Below, in pieces: positions 27,390 to 39,506 of a DNA stretch of 64,000 bases (its first letter is position 1; every line of letters begins with the position of its first letter). Below the pieces are notes generated by a model. The model had not been told where the DNA came from and ran no database searches. It worked only from the letters and a program-made list of their open reading frames with translations. Source of the DNA: Sipunculus nudus (taxonomy: Eukaryota > Annelida > Sipuncula > Golfingiida > Sipunculidae); contig CM049309.1 in assembly GCA_026874595.1 (NCBI GenBank), positions 67,130,926-67,194,925 of the forward strand. Direction: 5' to 3'. Position numbers and translations under genes: made by a program.

Positions 27390-29690
27390 AAGTTTAAGCC
27401 AGATAAGCAACATTGTGAGGAGTACAAAGAAGACAAAATGATATATCAGATAAGCAATGGTAGAGGAACAAGGTGAGGAGTACAAAGAAGACAAAAAGAT
27501 ATATCAGATAAGCAATGATAGAGGTACAGGGTGAGGAGTGCAAAGAAGACAAAAAGATATATCAGATAGGCAACGCGAGAGGAACTAGGTGCAGGTACAA
27601 CATCAGGTTTGCAAAGAGGGAAGAAGATGAGTGGACAGGTATCTGTCCCCTGGTGAACCTTTAAAACGAGGTATATATCAGATAAACCATGGTAGGGGAA
27701 CAAGGTGAGGAGTAAAAGAAAGAGAAAAGGATATAAGATAAGCAATTGGAGAGGAACAAGGTGAGGAGCATAAGGAAGACAAAAGATATATCATGTGAGC
27801 ATTGGGAGAGGAACAAGGTGAAGAGCACAAAGAAGACAAAAGCTATACAAAAATAAGCAATTATAGAGGAACAAGTTGAGGAGTACAAAGAAGAGAAAAG
27901 GATATATCAGATAAGCACCGCGAGAGGAACTAGGTGCAGGTACAACATAAGGTTTGCAAAGAGGGAAGAAGATGAGTGAACAGGTATCTGTCCCGTGGTG
28001 AATCTTTGAAACGAGGGATAACGTGATTGGTAGAAAACTTCTGCCATCAGCAGCATGTTCTTCTACTTGAGCTGTTGCACCATTACTGAGGAAACTGTGT
28101 ATCGAGGCCATGTTGTGAGAGTCAACATTGGGACAGGCCTGACCCTGATATGAGATCGAAAACCTATAGTAGAAAGAAAATAAATTTAGTCCTAATAAGG
28201 GTTTATAAAAACAGGCCCACTGTGCTAGTAATAGAAAAATAGAGCTTGAGTTGTGAAGGAGAGTTCAGGAATGGGACTCCGTCCAGATTCTGAATATCTT
28301 ATATTACCAACAAAGTGAGGAGCACAAAGAAGTCAAAAAGATATATAAAATGAGCAATGGCTGAGGAACAAGGTGAGTAGTACAAAGAAGACAAGAAGAT
28401 ATATCAGGTGAGCAATGGGAGAGGAACAAGGTGAGGAGCACAAAGAAGACAAAAAGGTATATAAGATGAGCAATGGGAGAGGCACTAGTTTAGGGTTACA
28501 AAGAAGATAAAAAGTTATATAAGATGAGCAATGGTAGAAGAACAAGGTGAGGAGTACAAAAAAAAGAAAAAGGATATATCAGATAAGCAACGGAAGAGGA
28601 ACAAGATGAGGAGTACAAAGAAGACAAAAAGATAAGCAATGGTAGATGAACAAGGTGAGGTGCACAAAGAAGTCAAAAAGATATATAAGATTAGCAGTGG
28701 GAGAGGAACAAGGTGAGGAATACAAAGAAGGCTAAAAGCTATATCAGATAAACAATGGGAGAGGAACAAGGTGAGGAGCACAAAGAAGACTAAAAGATAA
28801 GCAATGGTAGATGAACAAGATGAGAAGCACAAAGAAGACAAAAAGATATATAAGATGATAAATGGGGGTGGACCAAGGCGCAGTTGCAACATTAGGTTTG
28901 CAAATAGGGGAGAAGAAGAGTTGACAGGTATCTGTGCCATGGTTAAATTTTAAAAGGAGGGATAACGCGATTGGTAGAAAACTTCTGCCATCGGCAGCAT
29001 ATTCCTCTACTTGAGCTGTTGCACCATTACTGAGGAAACTGTGTATCGAGGCCATGTTGTGAGTCAACATTGGGACAGGCCTGACCCTGATATGAGATCG
29101 AAAACCTATAGTAGAAAGAAAATAAATTTAGTCCTAATAAGGGTTTATAAAAACAGGCCCACTGTGCTAATTATAGAAAAATAGAGCTTGAGTTGTGACG
29201 GAGAGTTCAGGAATGGGACTCCGTCCAGATTCTGAATATCTTATATTACCAACAAAGTGAGGAGCACAAAGAGGACAAAAAATATATATAAGATGAGCAA
29301 TGGGAGAGGAAAATAGGTGATGATTACAAAGAAGACAAAAAGATATATCAGATAAGTAATGGTAGAGAAACAAGGTGAGGATTACAAAGAAGACAAAAAG
29401 ATATATAAGATTAGCAATGGGAGAGGAACAAGGTGATGGTAACAAAGAAGACAAAAAGATATATCAGATAAGTAATGGTAGAGGAACAAGGTGAGGAGTA
29501 CAAAGAAGACAAGAAGATATATAAGATGAGCAATGGGAGAGGAACAAGGTGATGGTAACAAAGAAGACAAAAAGATATATCAGATAAGTAATGGTAGAGG
29601 AACAAGGTGAGGAGTACAAAGAAGAGAAAAGGATATATAAGATAAGCAATGGGAGAGGAACAAGGCGAGGAGTACAAACAACCCATTACT
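27390..29690. repeat. 58-bp purine-rich tandem array with an embedded duplicated segment
   Basis: The 58-base unit runs gcaatggtagaggaacaagg, then tgaggagtacaaagaaga, then caaaaagatatatcagataa. About three quarters of its bases are purines on the plus strand. Units recur from 27390 to 29690 with single-base changes and a few shortened copies. Two unique segments of about 300 bp (around 28020-28330 and 28965-29270), offset by about 942 bp, are nearly identical, so the array grew partly by duplicating a larger block. Long minus-strand open frames across it (60-141 codons) come from the stop-poor complement of the unit. Because 58 is not a multiple of three they rotate frame and are not genes. 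Confidence 0.9.
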
Positions 29691-29759
29691 GTTATTACTC
29701 GTTTGACACATTACTGTTAAAACCCCTAAATCTAAATCAGTCAAAAAGTAGATTTAAAT

Positions 29760-30981
29760 CAGTGGCGGACCTAGCGGGGGCAGCAGGGGCGGTCCACGTT
29801 TAGGGGGCGGCTTTTTGGTTAATTTGTATAGTATTGAGATGTAGCATGACGAGTTCGCCAGAAAGGTCCACATTCATATGTACGAATTTGGCCATTTTCA
29901 GTTTGGGTTAGTGTGTTTTGGTTGTGCTTTCCGAACCATGACAAAGATACACTGACCGTGCACTGGCAGAAATTCCTAGGTGGCCATTAAGGAGGGAGAA
30001 ACACTAATTAAAGCCCAGTGTGCTTCGACTGGGAGAGTCTCGGGGCGCACAATGTTAAAATACAGTCAAATGAATTCAGTTTCCTTGTTATATCCATGCA
30101 TGAATTCACGAAGATACCATCATATTTAAAAGACCTAAATCATATTTTAAAGACACCGAATGGCCTCTTGCATATTTTCTTATGTTCATACAATAGTCAC
30201 GTTAAAAGTATTGCACTAGCTTGTCAAGCTGTCGGAAGAACAGCCTGAATTGCTACTACATCTATGTAAGTACCACTGGTGATTAAATCTGGTGTTAATA
30301 TGACCTGACCATTTATTTAAAGGGAATAACCCCAATCTTTCACCCAGAACTGTGTTTGAGGTATTTTATTTTTTGAGATGGCAGATGTGATTGTAAGTAA
30401 AATATTTCTATTAAAAAGGCCCAGGGCGGCGGAGGAGGAGGCCCCCTGGCCCCTGTCCCACAGGTTTAATATAGGCCTACGTATTAAGTATCAGTACTTC
30501 TTCTACAGTTCAAAACGGAGATAAAAATATATTAGCCTGTACTGAAATATCAATAATTGTTCAGGTGATCCACTATACCTAATGCCAATTGTGATCTACC
30601 GGTATTTGTGAAACAGTTTCAGTGAACAACAATGATATGCTATCTATAAGTTGGAACACGTAACTGTAATTTAATACGATACTTTAATAATTACTGAATA
30701 ATAATTGATTCTAAATTTAAACTGAGTGGAGTGCAGGACCAAGTCACTAATTTTTAATTGAAATTAAACGAATTGCAGAAAAAAAATTGATATGATGAAG
30801 ACTTGAATAAAAGTAAACATGTACATATATTTTTTTTAATTTGGAGATAATACAATTAAACAGTTTTTTATCATTTATCCAAATATTTCACGTTTTGATA
30901 AAAAATAAATAAAATACTTTGCACATATAGCTTTTGATATAACTATTCGCTCCATGCACAACCATCAAAAAGCTCTTTTAG

Positions 30982-31033
<52 letters not shown>

Positions 31034-31551
31034 TATAAAACAGAGATGGAATTATAAGTTACAAGATGTTTATGTTCAGTTTCTGAATTCAATATGTTAC
31101 CAAATATTGTCTTAGCATGCATGCATTGTAAGTCTTAACGTTAATCACATATTGTGTGAATATGAAAAAATTAATTTACCACATTATATGTGAAGCCTGC
31201 AGTATAATGGTATTTTCCCCAGTTATGGATTATCCTTCACCATAAACTACGTAATATACATCGTAGTTTTAAAAAAGTCAAAGAGATTTTTCGGTTTTCA
31301 TTAGCAAGGAGGTAATTTCCCTTCAGTGTGCGGCGATGATGTTCTTTCAGTGAATTATATGATGCAATGGTGTTGTCGACAAAACAGCTATGACGAAGAT
31401 CATATATTTTTACCTCATATGGGGTCTATAATTTAAACATTTGTTTGTGTTCGTTTTAGACATACGATTTTTTGCCAGTTCTGCTACATTAAGAGGGGCG
31501 GCAAGTTCTATGACCGCCCTGGGCGGCACAAACGCTATAGGTACGCCACTG
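29760..31551. mobile_element. hAT-like non-autonomous DNA element, 1.8 kb
   Basis: The left end is cagtggcggacctagcg. The right end is cgctataggtacgccactg, whose reverse complement is cagtggcgtacctatagcg. The inverted ends are therefore about 19 bases. The flanking 8-mers are atttaaat (left) and ttttaaat (right), a near-perfect 8-base target duplication as made by hAT transposases. No transposase-like frame is visible inside. A TA tract (30985-31031) lies within. Confidence 0.75.
30985..31031. repeat. (TA)n microsatellite inside the hAT-like element
   Basis: A TA tract of about 46 bases. Confidence 0.96.
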
Positions 31552-32437
31552 TTTTAAATTCCTATAAGACTCAATAAGGTATACCGTATTTAAAACCTGA
31601 AAACATTATCTTTCTGATGGTATACATATTTTTGAATTTTCACTGATTTTCACATGATTTTTTACATTTTAAAATGTTTGAAAGTTTTAAAAGGTTGGTT
31701 ATCATGAGCCCCCAAGCAGCAGTAAGTCACATTTGAGAGAACTAATATCAAAGTAAATGACAATATCTCAAAACCTCTTTCTCTGTTATTCCTCTAGCTG
31801 TCATGTTTCTATCTTCCCTAAAACTCGAAATTTAAATTTTGATTATATAAAAAAATTCAAATTTTATTTTTCAACAAGGAAGAAGTAAAGGTAAAATAAA
31901 AATTACTTTTGAAATTTGTTTTCAAAGTAACCAAGCTGATCATGTCCTGGCAAGTGTTCCTTCCTCCGGCATGATTAACAGAGTATAAATGTAAACCTAC
32001 GGACAGTCATGTATACGACTGTACCGTATGCCAGCCGGAGGTTAGATTTAAAATAGATAATAAATTCCTTGGTGTCTTTACGGTTTTCAGGTAATAGGTC
32101 GAGAAGCAGGTTGATGCTATATATGTGTGGAGTATAAAACTTTATAAATAAAAGAGCTACACCCCGACCACACACGAAAAGAGTTTGTCCAGTATGAGTA
32201 CAAAATCCCTCTCTCCCAATATCATGATTCATCTTCTCTTCCACCACATTTTCTACGAAAGTGATATCTATTCGGTTTACAACACTTTATTATTTAAAAT
32301 TTAGTTTTGATTTACCCATTAAAAAAACGGGCTAACATTTATGATAATTCAATGAGGTAACTGACGCATGGAAAATCTTACATTTTCCCATTAAAATTAG
32401 CAAAACTTAAAGATTATTGTGGAAATAATAACAAACT

Positions 32438-32471
32438 AACAAGGGACCCATTGGTCACGGCGCTCAGCTGA
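32438..32471 (-). repeat. 34-base repeat word shared with the transporter exon 2 acceptor
   Basis: The reverse complement reads tcagctgagcgccgtgacc, then a/c, then atgggtcccttgtt. It matches 46746-46779 at 33 of 34 positions, while the flanks on both sides differ. This is probably the end of a mobile element. Confidence 0.75.
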
Positions 32472-32515
32472 ATTATTTTGTATTTTAACAAATGCAAAAT
32501 ATACTTATTTCTATT

Positions 32516-32518
<3 letters not shown>

Positions 32519-32555
<37 letters not shown>
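32519..32555. repeat. (TA)n microsatellite
   Basis: A TA tract of about 37 bases. Confidence 0.96.
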
Positions 32556-32558
<3 letters not shown>

Positions 32559-33049
32559 CATTTGAAAAGCTTAGAGGAAATGGCCCTGATATCTGGTGAT
32601 AGTCATATACTGAATATATGTTTGCCAAACTAATACTGTGCACTTTTATGGATTATATCAAAGATGCAGGAGCCTCTCATGATCAAATATTTCTAGAAGT
32701 ATAAGTATTTCAGTTATGTGAGAGTAATGGGTGCGTAAAATAATCACTTTACTGGGAGTCAATTATAGAATTTGCATTATACACATTTTAATTTATTAAC
32801 TGAAATATAATGCTGTAAAAAAAATTAAAATTTTCCTATTGAAAATGAGTAGAGACAGAGAGACCGAGGACGGGGGGGGGGCTCTCTATGGCAGTTACTT
32901 GTGGCAGCCTCACCTATAGTCAACTGGCTGCCCAAGTAGAATACATAATAAGCCCTGGGTGCATGGCTAATGGCTACACCCACCTACAGTAACTTTGCCT
33001 GATATAACAGTTATTTATATGAAACGGTCTTCTAGAGCTAGGAAAAAAA

Positions 33050-34230
33050 GCTGCAGTTTTTTTATCAACTGCTTTCAGGTTTCATATTATAAATGTTTAA
33101 AACCTTATCGGTCCATCATGAGAAAATTCAGTCGAAAGTGCCCTGGCTAAAGTTGGGAAATGATTTTATATTTATATACTAATAACTTAATAAAATTGCA
33201 AAATACTGATCTAATTTCTGGCATACAATTAAATCTGAATTAAATACAGGTCTCTGCTTTTAAAAAGTTCTCTAGCTTCAACACTTATACAGTTATAATG
33301 TCAGGTGATATCTTTCCTGGTTTTGACAAGGTACATTATGTTGATGGCCATAACTTCTACAAATTACGCAATATTGACCAAATTTCTTGTATTTACATAA
33401 GAAATATATGGAGGAACAGTTATGCAAAATATAAACAAAACAACATTAGTGCCTTTCATGGTGGGCATTCTGGAAGTGTAACAATGCTTGTTGTAAAACC
33501 AATACTTGAGACCTGGTTTACCAAAACTTAAATATAAGCTACAATTTTTCAAAATTGCCTTGAAATTTCAGATTATATAAGCTTAAAACCAAATATCTGT
33601 TCATCATTTGAAAATTAAATAAAATGTACTTACAGAAAAAAATGTGCCCTTGTCAAAGTTAGGTAAAATTAAAAGTATTGATTTTACATTTATACTAATA
33701 ATTTTTACAAAATGTTGATCTAATTTCTGGTGTAAAATTAAAACTAGATTAAATATAGTTATATGCTTAAAATGGTTTCTCTAGCTTGAACAATTATCAT
33801 GTTATGTGAGTAAGTATCTTTCCTGGTTTTTGACAAAGTACATTATGTTCGGGCCAATAACTACTGCAAATTAAGTAATATAACGACCTAATTTCTGGCA
33901 TGTATTTAAGAAATACTTGCATCAATATTCATACCAAATTTGAACAAATTAGCACCAGTGACTTTCGTAGTGGACAGTCCTGAAGTGTAACAATAAGGTT
34001 TCAAATGGGAAATGCAGGGTTTTCCTTAATATCTCGAAGTAACGAAATCGCAGTGACCTAGTTTTCAGTTTGGTAGGAGACCTTGGGGGCATCTAATAGT
34101 AGCTGTAGGCCCATGCCGAATTTCAGATTCGTAGGTCCAACGGTTTCAAACCGTGCCCAGTTAATGGACAGCCGGACGACGGACAAAGGTCCATGGCTAT
34201 AGGTCAGATAACTTATAGTCGGCTAAGCTA
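33050..34230 (-). mobile_element. Head-plus-core-array element (copy 1, reverse)
   Basis: The right end (about 34020-34230) is the reverse complement of 42706-42960. It carries the degenerate head hairpin (atagtcggctaagct), a 'ggacgacggac' stretch, gattcgtaggtcca and ttccttaatatctcgaa. To its left are two copies, offset by about 508 bp, of a stretch with gtacattatgtt, 'ataactactacaaatta' and acttacag-like words. The layout of head, internal tandem units and no coding frame is that of a non-autonomous Helentron-type element. The class is an inference. Confidence 0.6.
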
Positions 34231-34320
34231 AAAACTGATTAATTTGAACTATCTGGAAGGGTACTCCCCGCCCCCCCCCCTAAAAACGTGAGGTGGACAG
34301 GTCCCCCTGCCGCTCCTCAC

Positions 34321-34396
34321 GCAGCGGTTATACACTGCAGTCGTCCGAGATCTCACGAAAAGAGAGCTTGAGCCCATTACAGTGTATAACCGCTGC
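34321..34396. repeat. Perfect 16-base inverted repeat (stem-loop)
   Basis: The arms gcagcggttatacact (34321-34336) and agtgtataaccgctgc (34381-34396) are exact reverse complements around a 44-base loop. The loop itself contains a gagatctc palindrome. Confidence 0.9.
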
Positions 34397-34713
34397 TAGC
34401 CTACAGGCCTGTAACGCAAACAAAACTATTGTCTTTTCTTGTTAAACGTTACAGTCCCTAAGGTGGAGAGTTTATACCCTCTAAAGCTTGGCCAGATCTG
34501 ACCAAAGTGCTTCAGACAACGGTATTCGGCGTTTAGAGTGAGGACATGCAACAGCCCTTACATTTTATGCATAATTTAATTGTGTTGACTCAGTTGGGAC
34601 AAAAATGGTAAGTAAATGTTCCCGAAACAAGGCCAATGACCAGCCTTAACTGGTAGTATACAGTCCACAGAAAAAGTATAATCTCTTGAAGATGTACATA
34701 TCATATAGATATA

Positions 34714-35934
34714 CAGTGGAACCCCACAATTACGACCACCCTGGGGACTGAGCAAAGTGGTCGTAATTTGGGGGTGGTCGTATTTGTGAAACTCTTACCG
34801 TGGTCGGATATAACACACACTGATATTTAATGTGTATCAGAGTTTATCTATTGCATATCTTTAATGTGAATTATAAAAAAAATATTTTACTTAGCGGAGG
34901 ACCCTTATTATGAATGTTTTTTTTTGTGTGTAGCTGAACATATTTATTCATGATGAAAATTAATATACATGTACACATACGTAGTGACTGATGATTAACA
35001 AATAATAACACTAAGGCAATACGATTACAACCTACTGAATGCATATTGAACATAATACGTGGCCGTCATATATTTAGCCTTCCGCTTGAGTATATTGCGT
35101 GCACTTGAGTTTTCCCGACGCTAAACTGCTGAGCCATTTGGTGCTGACTGCGCGTGGTGTTGCCCCCTTGATTAACGCCACTTTATCCTTCAAGGAGAGC
35201 TCTTTCAGAGGCATGGTTGCCTAACAGTAAGCCCTTTAAATTCAAACTTAACCAGTAGAGAAATAAACTGACAACGATCTATCAGAAAAGGCAAGTTAAT
35301 GTGAGGGAATTCCCCCATGCAAGCTTTATTTATACATTTTACTGACTGGTCAATACTCAGTGTCAGTAAGTTATGAACACATTTAGGATTAACTAGGTCG
35401 TTAATTTTACCAATGAGGATCGAACAATATGTGATGAGTTGAAATATTAAGCCCGCAACCCCATACTTAGGGTAGCTGTAATACAGGTGATCACTGAGGG
35501 GCAATTAGCATCTGACCCTAGGTCAGACCAGCTCATTAAGTAATCAGGCCGATGGATACCCTCTTTGATCTATAACCTACACCTCAACGATTCTCAGCGA
35601 AGACACCGAGTCGGCAAGATATGCGGGACCAGATTAACATTCGGGTTAAGAAACCTTGTTACCCGCTTTGATCTTTCGTTAAGGCGCCCGTGAGAAGACG
35701 CAGCCATTGACTCGTGACAAATGTTGTTTCAGTACTAATCGGCGGTGGTCGCATTAGCGGGGTCGCATTAGCGCCTGGGCCAGGAAATCTGGTCGTTATT
35801 CTGAATTCAGGGGTGGTCGTAATTTTGAGTCATTTTTAAACATAAATAAACTAAAAAAATTCGGGACCAAGCAAAATGGTCGTAATTGTGGGGTGGTCGC
35901 AATTGTGGGATGGTCGCAAGGCGGGGATCCACTG
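34714..35934 (-). mobile_element. pogo/Tigger-like DNA transposon (Tc1/mariner superfamily), defective
   Basis: The element is 1221 bp with imperfect inverted ends. The left end is cagtggaaccccacaattac, and the right end is the reverse complement of cagtggatccccgccttgcg. Both are followed by repeated gaccacc boxes. It is flanked by TA on both sides (34712-34713 and 35935-35936), the target duplication of Tc1/mariner elements. On the minus strand an ATG at 35214-35212 opens a frame beginning MPLKELSLKDKVALIK. A frame slip leads to QMAQQFSVGKTQVHAI, the CENP-B/pogo-type helix-turn-helix. No DDE catalytic domain follows, so it is an internally deleted, non-autonomous copy. An internally deleted relative lies at 47012-47187. 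Confidence 0.8.
35070..35214 (-). pseudogene. Broken pogo/Tigger transposase N-terminal helix-turn-helix
   Basis: It starts at ATG 35214. The first 16 residues and the later SVGKTQVHAI segment lie in different frames, so at least one insertion or deletion separates them. In this family the motif is the DNA-binding domain that recognises the element's own ends. Nothing similar to the catalytic domain remains. Confidence 0.7.
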
Positions 35935-36049
35935 TACATGTACAGGCTCCCAGTTTCAGCATTGTTTGCAGTATTTGCAGAAGTTGTATATACATTTCAG
36001 TTTAGATTTGTTTTCAGGTATGCAATTATGCCCAACTTGAATAATTAAG

Positions 36050-36500
36050 CCCCCACTTGAGAACCGGTGCCTACAGGCATATAAGGGATCAAGACCTTTT
36101 TGAATTACAGCCAGATCTGTCCGAATTCCATTGTAGCCGCTAGAGCAAAATCGCTGATTTCCTTTCGCGCGCAATATCTCAACCCGCAGAATATGGTTGA
36201 TCTTTCTCAGTGTCACAGGGTTTATTGGTGACTATGAGGGGTCGAGCCCTATTATTGATAATAGATCCATCCAAAAACCAATACGGCTGTCACAGTGGAA
36301 TCGGTGATTTTCTTTGCGAAAATTAACTCTCATGACAGGATGTGTGCTTTCAAATTTTAGACTCCTTTTAAATCCAATATGGTAATAACTTTTTAGACAA
36401 TGCCAAGATTTTACATTGTTAGGGTTGATAAATTTCAGACCAATCTGACCTCCAATTTATGGCCATAGGGCTACCATTATGAGGAACTGGATATCACGGG
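36050..36500 (+). repeat. Degenerate copies of the ~143-bp core repeat
   Basis: Contains in order gatcaagacctttttgaatt, acag, 'tccgaattcca', tcgctgatttcctttcgcgc, gcaatatctcaac, cacagggtttattggtgact and atgagggg. This is the word order of the 143-bp units in the transporter's intron 6 (53060-54260). About two and a half diverged units are recognisable. Confidence 0.65.
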
Positions 36501-36716
36501 GCCTTAATTAATTTACGGTCCACAACCTCTTTTTTTCTTTTTTTTTAAATATTTGTGTCATTTTTTTGTAAAGCGCTAATAAAGTGAATAAGTTATTTTT
36601 TTTAAATCATGTTCTAAATTGTGTCATGATGACGGCATGGGTATTTTGACTTCTGCCAATTAAAACAACAACAATATCTGTTCTTATACTCGCATAACAT
36701 TAGGCCAATATAAAAA

Positions 36717-37031
36717 AAGGTATGGTTCTCCGGCACTTTTTTCAGAAATCAATGCGGGCGGGCGATTTTTGTATTTTTAATTTTTTGGTATGTTTCCTTG
36801 TCGATAAAACTGTTAAATGATAAGGGAAAAGCATAATAAATAAACAGATTTATTTTGCTAAACAAGTAAAAGCACTTTGTAAAAAATGGAAATTGTATGA
36901 TTTTTTTTCCTTGAAAGAAATTTCCGAGCGGCTGCAGTTCAAAATTGGTAAGTTTCAATAGAAAATCAAAATAAAAAGTTTTCATGCGGGGGTTTAAAAT
37001 TAATGCGGGCGGTGCCTGAGAACCATACCTT
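36717..37031. mobile_element. MITE with TATGGTTCTCAGG ends (copy 2)
   Basis: The left end aggtatggttctccggcac and the right end gtgcctgagaaccatacct are inverted repeats. Just inside, gcgggcgggcg and gcgggcggtgcc also mirror each other. The interior is AT-rich and non-coding. It matches 9091-9335 at the ends. Confidence 0.8.
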
Positions 37032-38151
37032 TCCTGGGGGGAGGGGCCTTATTTGTACACGCTTTTCATCTAGACTTATTTTCATATCCCGTAAGGATTA
37101 TAGCTTGATAAGAATTAAATTAATTGTAAATTCTGGCTTAATTAAAAAAATCGATATTAATTTGAGTACCGGTATATATATGTGTGTTTATATAGTGTTT
37201 TATTGTACACAAATAGACAAATGATATACAGAAGAGTTTTTAATGGTTTGACAAGTCACAGTTCAATGATACTCTAAAATGTGATGAAGGCCATTCCAAT
37301 CTGATACAGTTAAGAATCGCGTTGGAAGCAGGAACCAGTCTATTACCGACAGTATCCACGTCGCTTACATCTACAACAGTGGAGGTCGAACCTGTGGTCG
37401 GTTTTATACATTTACCCATAGACAATAAATTCATCCGTGAACATCCCTTTTAATTCTGAATATGTTTTTTTCTTTGTTTGACATGTAGCCTTAACAGTGT
37501 TTATGTGTTCGAAGTCTCAGCCAAGCAAAATTTCATGCCATTCTAAGCGACCCTAATAATAAATCATGGCTTCTCTTGTGTGGCCACGTCAAAGTTGAAT
37601 CGGCGTTGAAAAGCAAAACTGTACAGGTAGAAAAAAATACTTTCACCTTAAAAGTCATTAATTAATTTGCATAAGACGCTGATTGCGTTTGTTTTATATG
37701 TCATAGATGCTGTCTGCGCCAAGGTCGTTTTATCAGCGTTACATATTATCCACTGTTACTGACAAGTGACATACACCACAGGCACAGGTACAAAACCATT
37801 GCCAGGCACTGGACCAACCTCTCACTGCAGAGCGTAACAAACTAATGTACAGCATCTATTACCGTGTGACATAATGATTTATGTTATATTGTCAGAACGT
37901 ACCGATCAGACGTAATATCTGATAGCTGCTAAAAAGCATATTTTAATTTTGTACAATTAAGTGAGGATTGAATGGTTTGGTTTTGCCTAGAGGATTCGTT
38001 TCTGGTTCAGTCGCCAGATGGCAGCTTGGTAAGTTGCAGCAAACCTGGCAAAATTCTAGATCAAAGGGAGCAATGCTTTTAGTGCTTTTGTCATCTAACA
38101 TTCAAAATGTGAAAAAAAGTTAATAAAGCAGTAACTACAGTATACTTTATC

Positions 38152-38196
<45 letters not shown>

Positions 38197-39506
38197 TTGA
38201 AAGAGGCCTATCAAAACAAAAAATGTAACAAGTGTAACAAAGTAACTAGTTGAAGTGGTGCCATCTACTGGTCAGGTAATACAGACCAGTTAATTCTTGT
38301 AATATAACTGACTAGCTGATAAACCCGGTATCCCGGGCTTTTTACTGGGGTTTGGGAGATATATTTACTGAGATATTGAATGTTGGCTCATTTTTTATTA
38401 TAAAAGTTTAAAGAAAATATAGATTTTTAGTGCGATACTGTACAAATACGATATGTACAAATATAATTTTACTGTTATTTTGTGGCGCTGTGCTCATGGC
38501 AAAAATCATACCCCGGTATGTTAACCTTGAAGACCTGGTCAGTGATGGTTTACATTGCGAACCGGAATGAGACGCAGAGGCATACAGTGTTTCGCTGATA
38601 TTGGACAGGTTTCTATCGTTGGACGTATAAAGAATAGGTTAATGTGAGGAAGACATGAAATATTAATTAAATGTACTTTGCAAGGAAACTGTTCCTGAAG
38701 AAGGAAACAGAAATATGCATCCATCGTAAGTAGCAGAAGCGGACCAAGTGGGACTCCTTGCAGTGGGTCCGTATCCCATTTTCAACCACCGCAACCTTTC
38801 TTTCACCGTAACAGACAAATTTTGAGGCCTGAAACCCCCGCCACCACAGCCCTGTTTCTGAAATTTGGACCTTGAATTTTTGTCATTAATCCTCCTGGGT
38901 TGAACTCTCCATTTCATGAAGCGAGAAACGTGTCTTTCTCTTTAACTGACCACGCACGTGGGTCAAATCCCTCATTGAAAGCAAGAGTTATTCATATGAA
39001 CAATAGTCCTTAGTGTTAGAGGTTAAGTGACCAGGATGCACGCATTCTGGTGATTGCTGAAGGCAGTTCTTCTCTGCTCGGTAAAAAAATGGAAAAATCA
39101 CTCAAAATTATATGTACATTAAAAATTGTTTATTTTCATATCACCTGTTTCACTGCGGGGATAATAACGTTTCATATGATGTATGGCACAGTATTGTACA
39201 CAATGCGGTTTTAGAGAACATTACGAACAAATGTGAACCAAATTCCTTTTATAAGTATTAGATGTGTGATGGGTATTAAGTGGAAACAATAAACATAATA
39301 GACCTTTTCCACAATACTGCACACTGGACATAACTGTCGTCTGCTGGATTCAGGTTCTTTGTGCCAGCATTCCAGCTTTTGTTAATTGAAAGTAGATACA
39401 TGCCACAGACACTGACAGGACCCCACATCTAATGATAAGACAGGATTCTTTTACTTTCACCATTTGAGATATAGCAATTAGTTTCTTTTTCGTTTATATA
39501 ACTTAC
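37032..39506. other. Non-coding DNA, no supported gene
   Basis: A stop-to-stop plus-strand frame at 37235-37451 has a protein-like composition but no ATG, no clear splice pair and no recognised family. A TA tract lies at 38155-38200. Confidence 0.4.
38155..38200. repeat. (TA)n microsatellite
   Basis: A TA tract of about 45 bases with one interruption, the last long one before the transporter gene. Confidence 0.95.

Larger units (their letters stand above)
31560..33040. other. Non-coding DNA, no supported gene
   Basis: A 95-codon minus-strand open stretch (about 32262-31975) has a conventional residue mix but no splice signals or recognised domain. A TA tract lies at 32519-32555. At 32438-32471 there is a 34-base word that recurs, reverse-complemented and with one mismatch, at the exon 2 acceptor of the transporter gene. 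Confidence 0.45.

Noticed and set aside
27300-29690. Many minus-strand open frames rich in Leu, Phe and Ser, resembling membrane proteins
   Set aside because: They are the complement of the 58-bp purine-rich repeat. The frame rotates from unit to unit and the same peptide pieces recur in several frames.
31975-32262. 95-codon minus-strand open stretch
   Set aside because: The apparent start is GTG, no splice signals frame it, and no domain was recognised.
37235-37451. Stop-to-stop plus-strand frame with a protein-like composition
   Set aside because: There is no ATG, no convincing donor or acceptor pair and no family recognised. It is within chance for this amount of sequence.
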